In this document: positions 30,798 to 37,837 of the stretch, in pieces
Layout: each line of letters starts with the position of its first letter
Position numbering within the stretch: the stretch's first letter is position 1
Virus record (IMG/VR): IMGVR_UViG_3300025679_000003
Coordinates: 1 to 43,466 of that record
Reading direction: 5' to 3' (one strand)
DNA length: 43,466 bases
Source of the DNA: a virus
Notes under the pieces: generated by a model
Told to the model about the DNA's origin: nothing
Seen by the model: only the letters and a program-made list of their open reading frames with translations
Database searches by the model: none
Program-made: the position numbers and the translations under genes

Positions 30798-33049
30798 AAA
30801 CAAAATCAACTCCGACTCTCATCGAAGCGAAACGGCTTTTTGATCTTGGCTTTGCGATTCATTGGTGTGCGCCGAAACAAAAGCGGCCCGTTGAATCCAA
30901 GTGGACAACCGGCGAGCGCAAGCCGTGGTCCTATTTAAAAGAAACATATTTCGACGGCCTTAACGTCGGCGTGCGAACCGGGACACCTTCACACATCGAC
31001 GGCGATTATCTCGCGTGCATCGACGTGGACATCAAGAAACCCGAAGCAAAGTTCGCGGCACTCGCGGCCCTTAAGAACATCATCGGCGACGAAGTGCTTC
31101 CCGAAGTCCGATCCGGGGGAGGCAACGGCTCCCGTCATTTGTACTGTGTCACACCGGCACCATTTAAAATGATTACTGCGTACAAAGAAGACGATTGGGA
31201 AATTTGCATTTATTCCGACGGACGCCAAATGGTCTTGCCGCCTTCGATTCACCCGAGCGGCAAGCCGTATCAATGGATTGTGCCGATCCCCGCTGACGGC
31301 CTTCCGCAAATGGTCTTCGATGACGTCGCACCGAAGAAATCCCCAAAGTCCACGAAGTTATCCACAGCGACGGTGCGTAAAGAAGTGGGCGGGTTCGTCT
31401 TTCAGCTCGCCGACGTGCCGGGGCTTGATTGGCTCTCAATCAGCCCTAAGATGCTCAAAGCCATCAAGACCGGTGAAGCTGTCGAGGACCGCTCTGCGTG
31501 GCTCTTACCGGCCTCTGAAGCCCTTTACAAAGCGGGCCTGTCGCGTGACGAAGTGCTGACCGTTTTGACTGACAAAGACAATTACTTAGGTGGTTGTGCT
31601 TACGACCACGCAAAGACGACCGACCGGGCGCGCGCCGCTTACTGGTTGTACAAATTCACCGTCAAATCCGTCATCGACAAATGCGAAGGCGTTGGCATTT
31701 TTAAACCGGCAAATCTGTACGAGCTGGAGGCCGAACTTTCGGAGCGTGAGATGGCAGAACAAACCGCCGAAATGGAGTTCGACCGTAATTGGATGAACGA
31801 CCTAGTGAAGAGCGGTCAGCACGGAGAGGGGCCGCCGAAACCTCTCGTCAGTAACATTGTTTTGATTCTTGAAAACGCTGTCAGCTTCGAGTTGTTCAAA
31901 CATAATGAATTTGCATATCGCGATATTTACGGATGTGAAACGCCGTGGGGATCAAAACCCGGCGAAGTATTAAAGGACAACGACGTCCCGAAAATTCGAT
32001 TCTGGTTATCAAAACGGTTTCGCTTTGAACCAAAGACCGAGGCCATCACTGACGCCATGACAATCATCGCGCAACGAAACGCCTTTGACCCGGTTCGCGA
32101 TTGGTTGGACGCCTTACCTGAATGGGATCAAAAGCCACGGCTCAACACTTGGCTTGCGAAAAACTTTGAAGCTCAAGGACATGAAGAATACCTCGCGCAA
32201 GTATTCCGTAAATGGATGATTGCAATGGTCTTGCGCGTTTATCAGCCGGGAGCGAAGTTCGATTGGATGCCAATCTTTGAAGGCACTCAAGGCGTCGGCA
32301 AATCCTCTTTTGGCCGCGTGCTTGTTGGTGATGAATACTTTCTCGATTGGCTCCCGAACCTCAACGACAAAGACTCAGCGTTGGGTCTCCAAGGCATGTG
32401 GGGGGTTGAGATGGGCGAGCTGTCGCAGTTCCGTCGCAACGAACTTGAAAGCATTAAAGCGTTCGTCACGCGAACCGTGGACAAAATGCGCCCGCCGTAT
32501 GGCCGCCGCTTGATCGAATCCGCACGTCGTTGCGTGTTCTTCGGAACAACCAACCGGGGAAAGTATTTGACTGATGACACCGGCAACCGTCGGTTCAAGC
32601 CTGTCGTGGTGGGGGCGCTCAACTTTAAAGCCCTCCGCAAAGACCGGGAGCAATTGTTTGCCGAAGCGAAATGGAATTACCTGAATAATTTGGGCGAAGA
32701 AAACAACCTCGAACTTAGTGGTGACGCTAAGATTTACGAGGCCGAAATCCACGACGAAAAAATGGTCGAAGACGAATCCACGGTCATGACCGAAGCGATG
32801 CAAGATTTCACCAAATTGGTGCAAAACGGCGAGGCAAATTTTGAGTTCAAAAAGTTCCGAATTTTGGACTTATTTTTAGGGGGCGGGCCTTTGCAGAAAT
32901 GGAAGCCAGACAACCGAAATTGTCAGTTTGCGGCCAAGATGCTCAAGAAACTAGGTGCCACCAGGGTTAAGATTAACGGGCTTTATCATTGGAAATTTAG
33001 TGAAGGGGCAGGGTTTTTGAGTACACCCGACCCCCTAGATTTCTACTGA
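30794..33049 (+). CDS. Primase-helicase: prim-pol N-terminus plus VirE/D5-type ATPase
   Basis: 751 aa, ATGA-coupled to the HTH gene. Residues ~1-175: prim-pol-like fold (LFDLGFAIHWCAPKQKRPVE, CIDVDI with Asp pair near 77/79, SGGGNGSRHLYCV, GRQMVLPPSIHPSGKPYQW). Residues ~430-660: virulence-associated E (VirE)/SF3-like helicase, with DWLDALPEWDQKPRLN, Walker A GTQGVGKS (~496-503) and the arginine-containing FFGTTNRGKYLTDDTGNRRF. The C-terminal ~100 residues carry a winged-helix-like end. It lays primers and unwinds the template for the family A polymerase. Confidence 0.9.
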   Translation: MKTKSTPTLIEAKRLFDLGFAIHWCAPKQKRPVESKWTTGERKPWSYLKETYFDGLNVGVRTGTPSHIDGDYLACIDVDIKKPEAKFAALAALKNIIGDEVLPEVRSGGGNGSRHLYCVTPAPFKMITAYKEDDWEICIYSDGRQMVLPPSIHPSGKPYQWIVPIPADGLPQMVFDDVAPKKSPKSTKLSTATVRKEVGGFVFQLADVPGLDWLSISPKMLKAIKTGEAVEDRSAWLLPASEALYKAGLSRDEVLTVLTDKDNYLGGCAYDHAKTTDRARAAYWLYKFTVKSVIDKCEGVGIFKPANLYELEAELSEREMAEQTAEMEFDRNWMNDLVKSGQHGEGPPKPLVSNIVLILENAVSFELFKHNEFAYRDIYGCETPWGSKPGEVLKDNDVPKIRFWLSKRFRFEPKTEAITDAMTIIAQRNAFDPVRDWLDALPEWDQKPRLNTWLAKNFEAQGHEEYLAQVFRKWMIAMVLRVYQPGAKFDWMPIFEGTQGVGKSSFGRVLVGDEYFLDWLPNLNDKDSALGLQGMWGVEMGELSQFRRNELESIKAFVTRTVDKMRPPYGRRLIESARRCVFFGTTNRGKYLTDDTGNRRFKPVVVGALNFKALRKDREQLFAEAKWNYLNNLGEENNLELSGDAKIYEAEIHDEKMVEDESTVMTEAMQDFTKLVQNGEANFEFKKFRILDLFLGGGPLQKWKPDNRNCQFAAKMLKKLGATRVKINGLYHWKFSEGAGFLSTPDPLDFY

Positions 33050-33234
33050 AACAACACCAACTTAGGTTAATTAGGTGGTAGGGGGCAGGGTATTATGTAT
33101 AAAGTTAAGAATGGGACATTTATTTACAGCAATGAGGGCCTTGCCTGCCTGCCCGCGAGGGGCGCGTATAGGTGTTGCACACCCGCCTGCCCCCCGTGCT
33201 TCCCTGCCCCTTCGCCAAAAACTGGAGTTTAAAA
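33050..33234 (+). other. Largest noncoding gap: GC-skewed, with inverted repeats (possible origin or control region)
   Basis: 185 bases after the primase-helicase gene. GGGGCAGGG (33082-33090) is matched by CCCTGCCCC (33202-33210), a perfect 9-bp inverted repeat. Between them lie GGTGT-TGC-ACACC (33171-33183) and repeated CCTGCC blocks. TATTATGTATAAAG at 33091-33104 could provide a -10 element for the small genes downstream, but the -35 is poor. No ORF of coding character is seen. Origin function is an inference from position and composition. Confidence 0.4.
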
Positions 33235-33360
33235 ATGGCAAAGAAATTGACTAATTTTCGGCGACTCGGACGGTTCGCTGAAAAGGCCAGAAAACGGATG
33301 AAAAAGAGAATTGAAAAGCGGAGGGCAAAACTTGGAAAAGCCAATCGAACTAAAATTTGA
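33235..33360 (+). CDS. 41-aa highly basic protein
   Basis: ATG 33235 has GGAG seven bases upstream. The sequence MAKKLTNFRRLGRFAEKARK continues as an almost unbroken run of Lys/Arg helix (KKRIEKRRAKLGKANRTKI). It overlaps the next gene by 29 bases. It could bind nucleic acid or be a small ribosome/RNA-associated factor; no family is known. Confidence 0.55.
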   Translation: MAKKLTNFRRLGRFAEKARKRMKKRIEKRRAKLGKANRTKI

Positions 33361-33766
33361 ATGCCAAGGTTCGGGCAAATGTTGCGTTCATAATGGTGAA
33401 AATGGGTTCGTCTTTTTGACCGATGCCGACGCCAAAAGATTGGAACTTTTCACGCACATGAATCGCACCGAGTTTTCAAAAACTTCGGTGTTCAACTTTA
33501 CGCGATTCCGATTTTGGACGGGCACCGCGCGGCACCTCACCAATTCCGAAAAGCAATGTCGGTTCTTAAAGCGCGGCAAGTGTTCGGTGTACGAAGCTCG
33601 TCCGCAACAATGCCGAACGTGGCCGTTCTATCCTGAGCACATGAATCCGAAGAAGTGGGCAACGGTCGCAAAGTTTTGTCCCGGCATTGGCAAAGGGCCG
33701 GAGCGAGACCCGGCAGAGGTCCAAACGATAATCGACGCACAAACAAAATCAGATAAGGAATATTAA
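33332..33766 (+). CDS. YkgJ-like Cys-cluster protein
   Basis: 144 aa from TTG 33332, which has GGAGG seven bases upstream; an earlier TTG at 33311 lacks this. The motifs FECQGSGKCCVHNGENGFVF, CRFLKRGKCSVYEARPQQCR and FCPGIGKG form the conserved CxxxxC-C...C...C pattern of the YkgJ/CxxCxxCC family, thought to chelate zinc or iron. These proteins occur in many phages next to nucleases. The biochemical role is unproven. Confidence 0.75.
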   Translation: MEKPIELKFECQGSGKCCVHNGENGFVFLTDADAKRLELFTHMNRTEFSKTSVFNFTRFRFWTGTARHLTNSEKQCRFLKRGKCSVYEARPQQCRTWPFYPEHMNPKKWATVAKFCPGIGKGPERDPAEVQTIIDAQTKSDKEY

Positions 33767-34135
33767 ATGCCTAAGAAACGTACAGAGCAACGAACGGACG
33801 GCCTCTCGGCTGGTGACGTGGAAAAGATCCGCAAAGCAATCAGACAAGTTTGGATGTGGTCATGGCCGCGCCGCTTGGTCATCAAGCGATGTCTCACCAA
33901 AGACGGGTTCTCGAAGTGCGAGCAATGCGGGAAGAAATGTCCCAAGGTTGCCGTTGACCACATCGAAAGAGTTGGCCTTGTCGATGCTGGTTTCATTGAG
34001 CGGCTTTTCTGTCCGTCATCCAAATTGCAAGGACTTTGTAAAGATTGCCATCGCTTAAAAACGAATGAGGAGAACCGTGAGAAACGAGCGCGTGAAAAAA
34101 TCACCAAGACCGAAGACCCCGGCGATTTTTATTGA
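33767..34135 (+). CDS. HNH endonuclease
   Basis: 122 aa, adjacent to the YkgJ-like gene. The N-terminal basic region (MPKKRTEQRTDGLSAG) leads to CEQCGKKCPKVAVDHIERVG and LCKDCHRLKTNEENREKRAR: CxxC, the catalytic DH (His65) and CxxCH-x3-N give a complete HNH site with structural zinc. HNH enzymes encoded beside terminase genes often assist genome packaging in cos-type phages, which fits its place about 670 bases upstream of the terminase small subunit. A homing-type free nuclease is the alternative. Confidence 0.82.
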   Translation: MPKKRTEQRTDGLSAGDVEKIRKAIRQVWMWSWPRRLVIKRCLTKDGFSKCEQCGKKCPKVAVDHIERVGLVDAGFIERLFCPSSKLQGLCKDCHRLKTNEENREKRAREKITKTEDPGDFY

Positions 34136-34149
34136 GCGTTCGTGTACAG

Positions 34150-34185
34150 CTATTCACTCAGAGGCACTATTCACTTGAAAGTGAA
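34150..34185. promoter_or_regulatory. Palindrome with repeated CTATTCACT, possible operator
   Basis: CTATTCACT occurs at 34150-34158 and 34167-34175. The second copy overlaps the perfect palindrome TTCACTT-GA-AAGTGAA (34170-34185). It lies just before the RBS (GGAGG) of the micro-membrane gene, in a 70-base gap. It could be an operator or an RNA hairpin controlling the following small genes. Confidence 0.4.
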
Positions 34186-34205
34186 CAGCAAAACGGAGGC
34201 TTGAG

Positions 34206-34304
34206 ATGAATTTTCTTTTGTTCATTTGCGAAAATTGGTCGTGGCTTGCATTGGGAATTTTGGTTGGCGTTGTTGTCAGCATGAGACCGGCGGCGCGATT
34301 ATGA
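34206..34304 (+). CDS. 32-aa single-pass membrane microprotein
   Basis: ATG 34206 with GGAGG seven bases upstream. The sequence is MNFLLFICENW then a membrane helix (SWLALGILVGVVVSM) and a short basic end. It finishes in an ATGA overlap with the next gene. The perfect RBS and coupling support a real gene despite its size. Possible roles are a membrane-active toxin-like peptide, a membrane anchor or a regulator; none is shown. Confidence 0.55.
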   Translation: MNFLLFICENWSWLALGILVGVVVSMRPAARL

Positions 34305-34519
34305 GCGGCGCAAGGAAAGTTCCAAACGACGGGCGCGGGCATTGTGACAATTGCGGCAAGGCGCTCGGCGCACACAAATGGTATAGCGGCGACAGCACAG
34401 GTTGCACGAAGAAATGCGCTGAAGCTGACGAGGCGTTCGACAACATGCTCGCAGACGAACAGGCGAACGACACTTACGAATATATCAACATGGGCGGCGT
34501 GAAAGTTGTCTTGCGATGA
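34301..34519 (+). CDS. Zinc-ribbon-like small protein
   Basis: 72 aa from ATG 34301 in an ATGA overlap. GRGHCDNCGKALGAHKWYSG has a CxxC knuckle with a following His, and STGCTKKCAEADEAFDN provides a second Cys pair, so a four-ligand zinc site is likely. Ends in an aromatic/beta tail (TYEYINMGGVKVVLR). Similar proteins occur next to phage nucleases and terminases. Function unknown. Confidence 0.6.
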   Translation: MSGARKVPNDGRGHCDNCGKALGAHKWYSGDSTGCTKKCAEADEAFDNMLADEQANDTYEYINMGGVKVVLR

Positions 34520-34689
34520 ATCCCGCAAAAACGCCGCTCAGAATTTTGTCGAAAATAATTTGCGCGAATTGTTTACACGAACTTGCGTTCCAAATTCAAG
34601 CGGGAAAGCCTGTCCAATTGTGCGCTGGGTGCCAAGCGAAAGTTGAGGCACTCGAAGCCGCGCCGCCCAAAGATCCGTCCAACCATTAG
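34516..34689 (+). CDS. 57-aa zinc-finger-like protein
   Basis: ATGA overlap start at 34516. It contains IICANCLHELAFQIQAGKPV and QLCAGCQAKVEAL, two CxxC knuckles spaced about 20 residues apart, a classical zinc ribbon, followed by an acidic/proline tail ending in a stop at 34687. Third member of a coupled chain of small genes. No family recognised. Confidence 0.6.
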   Translation: MNPAKTPLRILSKIICANCLHELAFQIQAGKPVQLCAGCQAKVEALEAAPPKDPSNH

Positions 34690-34709
34690 GACTTCAGTCG
34701 AGAAAGTGA

Positions 34710-34760
34710 CCGGAACATCGTCCGAAAAATCAAGTAGGATGTTTTTCCGGTAAATTTTTC
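34710..34760 (+). terminator. Imperfect hairpin with T-rich flank before the terminase genes
   Basis: CCGGAACATC (34710-34719) pairs with GATGTTTTTCCGG (34738-34750), ten pairs with a three-base bulge, followed by TAAATTTTTCC. It sits in the 110-base gap before the terminase small subunit gene. It may act as a weak terminator or as a packaging-related structure. Evidence is only the fold seen by eye. Confidence 0.35.
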
Positions 34761-34799
34761 CTTGTCTGCCCCGGCCTTTTGCCCCACGCTTGAGGCAAT

Positions 34800-35381
34800 A
34801 TGGCGCTTAACGCAAAGCAAAAGCTCTTCGTAAAAGAATACCTCGTCGATAAGAACGGCACTCAAGCCGCGATACGGGCAGGCTATTCCAAAAAGAGTGC
34901 CAACCAAATCGCCGCCGAGCACATGGCAAAACCTGGCATTCGCGCCGCAATCGACGCAGGACTGGCCAAGCTTGAACGCGACGCCGACCGCCGGGCAATC
35001 GAGGCGGGGCTCACGAAAGAGCGATGGATCAAAGAATTGGCCCGCATAGGCTTTGCGAACATCGACGACGTGGCCGTGGTCGAAAAGGGCCAAATCAAAG
35101 TTTTCGACACAAACCAGCGCGACGCCTCTTTAGGTGCCGCCATCCAAAGTCTCGAAGGCGGCAAGTTCGGGCCGAAGGTCCGCTTGCATCCGAAACAAGC
35201 GGCACTCGATACGCTTGGTCGAGCACTCGGTTGGGTCAAGAACGACATCGGCATTTCAAACACTGGTGGCGAGCCGCTGGTGATTTTGACGATGCCCGCG
35301 AATGGTCGTGAAGCTCCAAAAGAAAAACCAGTCGAAACATCGGCACTTGAAGAAAATAAATCGGACAAAGAATGCAAATAA
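34800..35381 (+). CDS. terS: Terminase small subunit (Terminase_2-like)
   Basis: 193 aa. The N-terminal HTH region, NAKQKLFVKEYLVDKNGTQA followed by IRAGYSKKSANQIAAEHMAK, is the classic DNA-binding part of phage small terminases (T-Q-A-A-I-R-A-G-Y). A helical oligomerisation middle follows, and the C-terminus is polar and Glu/Lys-rich. It recognises the packaging site and stimulates the large subunit. The methyltransferase gene starts inside its 3' end (10-base overlap). Confidence 0.9.
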   Translation: MALNAKQKLFVKEYLVDKNGTQAAIRAGYSKKSANQIAAEHMAKPGIRAAIDAGLAKLERDADRRAIEAGLTKERWIKELARIGFANIDDVAVVEKGQIKVFDTNQRDASLGAAIQSLEGGKFGPKVRLHPKQAALDTLGRALGWVKNDIGISNTGGEPLVILTMPANGREAPKEKPVETSALEENKSDKECK

Positions 35382-36466
35382 TTTTAGGGGACTGTTTAGA
35401 AGAAATGATGTGGTTACCTAGTAATTCAGTCGATGCGATTGTGACTGATCCGCCCTATGGCCTTTCGTTCATGGGGAAGAAGTGGGATTATGATGTTCCG
35501 AGTAGATCAATCTGGAAAGAGGCCATTCGAGTTCTTAAGCCTGGAGGGCATGTTCTTAGTTTTGGTGGCACTCGTACTTATCACCGCCTTGTCACCGAGA
35601 TTGAGGAAGCGGGTTTTGAAATTAGAGATCAGATCCAATGGATCTATGGCTCAGGATTTCCTAAGTCTCACAACATCAAAGAAGGTGACTTCAAAGGTTG
35701 GGGCACAGCCCTTAAGCCTGCGAATGAGCCGATCTGTTTAGCTCGCAAGCCCTTAGAGGGAACTGTCGCGCAGAATGTTCTTAAATATGGGACTGGTGCG
35801 ATCAATGTGGATGCGTCGAGGATTGGACCCAACCCAGGATATAAATACCCGAACGGTCTCGGCGGAAATTCATTCAGCGTTGGAGAATCTCCAGATGGAT
35901 CACGCCTAAGCCCAATTGAATCAACCCAAGGCCGATGGCCCGCCAATGTTCTATTCGATGAAGAAGCTGCACAGATGTTGGATGAGCAGAGTGGGATTTT
36001 GAAGCCCGCCGGAAACAAAGATCAATCTTCAAGGTTCAATAAAACTTCTGGGGGTTCTTTCTCATCAGATTACGGCAATCAGTCTGCCGTCAAAACTGAA
36101 CAAGGCGGAGCCTCCCGCTTCTTCTACTGCGCGAAAGCTTCAAAGTCTGAGAGGAATGCTGGGCTTGAGGGGATGCCTGAGAGATCGACTGGCCAAAGAA
36201 TCAAGGCCCAGAGTGCAGGACGCAAAGACGCTGGACAGCAGGAGTCTTCATTTCCGCAAGCCAACCACCACCCCACAGTCAAACCAATCAAGCTCATGGA
36301 ATACCTTATCAAGCTCATCACTCCACCGGGCGGAACAGTCTTGGATCCCTTCATGGGTTCTGGCTCAACCGGCGTCGCAGCGAAGAGATTGGGATTTAAT
36401 TTCATCGGCATTGAGCGTGAGCTTGAATATGTCGAGATTGCAAAGAGGCGATGTGGGAGCGATTAG
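35372..36466 (+). CDS. DNA methyltransferase (N6-adenine/N4-cytosine, beta-class layout)
   Basis: 364 aa. DPPY motif at residues 26-29 (VTDPPYGLSFMGKKWD) is followed by ALKPANEPICLARKPLEG, and the SAM-binding DPFMGSGSTGVAAKR comes near the C-terminus, so the order is IV then I, as in beta-class enzymes. A large insert (~130-280) between the halves probably contains the target-recognition region. It uses AGA/AGG arginine codons more than the neighbouring terminase genes, a sign of separate origin. It may protect phage DNA from host restriction. Target sequence unknown. Confidence 0.88.
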   Translation: MQIILGDCLEEMMWLPSNSVDAIVTDPPYGLSFMGKKWDYDVPSRSIWKEAIRVLKPGGHVLSFGGTRTYHRLVTEIEEAGFEIRDQIQWIYGSGFPKSHNIKEGDFKGWGTALKPANEPICLARKPLEGTVAQNVLKYGTGAINVDASRIGPNPGYKYPNGLGGNSFSVGESPDGSRLSPIESTQGRWPANVLFDEEAAQMLDEQSGILKPAGNKDQSSRFNKTSGGSFSSDYGNQSAVKTEQGGASRFFYCAKASKSERNAGLEGMPERSTGQRIKAQSAGRKDAGQQESSFPQANHHPTVKPIKLMEYLIKLITPPGGTVLDPFMGSGSTGVAAKRLGFNFIGIERELEYVEIAKRRCGSD

Positions 36467-37829
36467 ACTTGCCCCCCAAGAAGGACCGCAAACCGCGTTC
36501 TTGGCTTGCACTGCTGATATTGCCATTTACGGCGGGGCAGCGGGCGGGGGCAAATCTTACGGACTCTTACTTGAAACTCTTCGTCACCACGACAACGCCA
36601 AATTCGGCGGTGTGATTTTCCGTCGTAACTCTGTCCAAGTTCGCAACGAAGGCGGATTGTGGGACGAGAGCATGAATGTGTTCCCGCTCTTTGGCGCGCG
36701 CCCGCGCGAGGCAACGCTCGAATGGAATTTCCCGAGCAAGATGCGAATGAAGTTCGCGCATTTGGAATACGACAATACCGTGCTCGACTGGCAAGGGACT
36801 TCGATTCCTTTCATCGGCTTTGATGAACTCACGCATTTCAGTGAATACCAATTCACGTACATGATGACGAGGAATCGTTCGACGTCAGGCGTGCGACCGT
36901 ATATGCGTGCGACGACGAATCCCGATCCCGATTCTTGGGTTCGCACGTTCATTGACTGGTGGATTGGACCCGACGGTTACGCAATTCCAGAACGAAGCGG
37001 AGTCATCCGTTGGTTCATCCGCCGGGATGACGCATGGATTTGGGCTGATTCGCCGGAAGAGATTTACGCTCAGTATGGCAACGGCCCTGAGATAATGCCG
37101 AAGTCCGTGACGTTCATTGCGGCAAAGCTTCAAGACAACAAAATCCTCATGCGCGAAGATCCAGGTTACATGGCAAACTTGCTCGCGCAAAATCGTGTGG
37201 ACCGCGAGCGACTGCTTAATGGGAATTGGAACGTGAAGCCTTCTGCGGGCATGATGTTCCAACGTGACTGGTTCACGATTCTCGACGCTATTCCTTCAGG
37301 TTGGATTCGTGTCGTTCGGTTTTGGGATCGTGCCGCGACCAAACCCAACGAGACGAATAAAGATCCCGACTGGACCCGCGGGCTTAAATTGTACAAATAT
37401 CCAAACGGCACTTGGCTCGTCGGCGACATCAAATCAATTCGCGATACGCCCGGACAAGTGGACCGATTCATCAAGACCGTTGCTTCACAAGACGGCGTGG
37501 GCGTTCCGATTAGGGCGCACCAAGATCCCGGCTCCGCTGGTGTTCATGAAGCGGAAGCGTTTATCAAGATGCTCGCAGGCTATGACGTGAACACGGCAGT
37601 TGTGCCGCGTGATTCAGTCACGAACAAACGCGATAAGATCACGCGCGCGAAACCCGTTTCAGCTCAAGCTGAATTTGGAAACGTGTTCGTGCTTCGCGCG
37701 CCTTGGAATGAAGACTTTTTTACAGAACTTGAAAACTTCCCCGAAGTGAAACACGACGACCAAGTGGATACACTCTCGGGATCATTTAATGAGCTTGCAG
37801 GCGGTCTTTCGATTGCCGACGTGCTCTAG
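36453..37829 (+). CDS. terL: Terminase large subunit
   Basis: About 458 aa from GTG 36453 (AGAGG four bases upstream, 14-base overlap); ATG 36429 is an alternative adding eight residues. Walker A in ADIAIYGGAAGGGKSYGLLL, Walker B FIGFDELTHFS, and the nuclease domain (VVRFWDRAATKP, HQDPGSAGVHEAEAF, KHDDQVDTLSGS) are complete. It packages DNA into the prohead through the portal and cuts the concatemer. The portal gene starts eight bases after the stop. Confidence 0.9.
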   Translation: MGAIRLAPQEGPQTAFLACTADIAIYGGAAGGGKSYGLLLETLRHHDNAKFGGVIFRRNSVQVRNEGGLWDESMNVFPLFGARPREATLEWNFPSKMRMKFAHLEYDNTVLDWQGTSIPFIGFDELTHFSEYQFTYMMTRNRSTSGVRPYMRATTNPDPDSWVRTFIDWWIGPDGYAIPERSGVIRWFIRRDDAWIWADSPEEIYAQYGNGPEIMPKSVTFIAAKLQDNKILMREDPGYMANLLAQNRVDRERLLNGNWNVKPSAGMMFQRDWFTILDAIPSGWIRVVRFWDRAATKPNETNKDPDWTRGLKLYKYPNGTWLVGDIKSIRDTPGQVDRFIKTVASQDGVGVPIRAHQDPGSAGVHEAEAFIKMLAGYDVNTAVVPRDSVTNKRDKITRAKPVSAQAEFGNVFVLRAPWNEDFFTELENFPEVKHDDQVDTLSGSFNELAGGLSIADVL

Positions 37830-37837
37830 GGAGATAT

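Noticed and set aside
33050-33234. CRISPR-like array in the C-rich repeats
   Set aside because: Repeats are short, irregular CCTGCC blocks without equal spacers.
36156-36452. Upstream extension of the terminase large-subunit frame
   Set aside because: It lies within the methyltransferase coding region and has no RBS; conserved terminase sequence begins at GAIRLAPQ.
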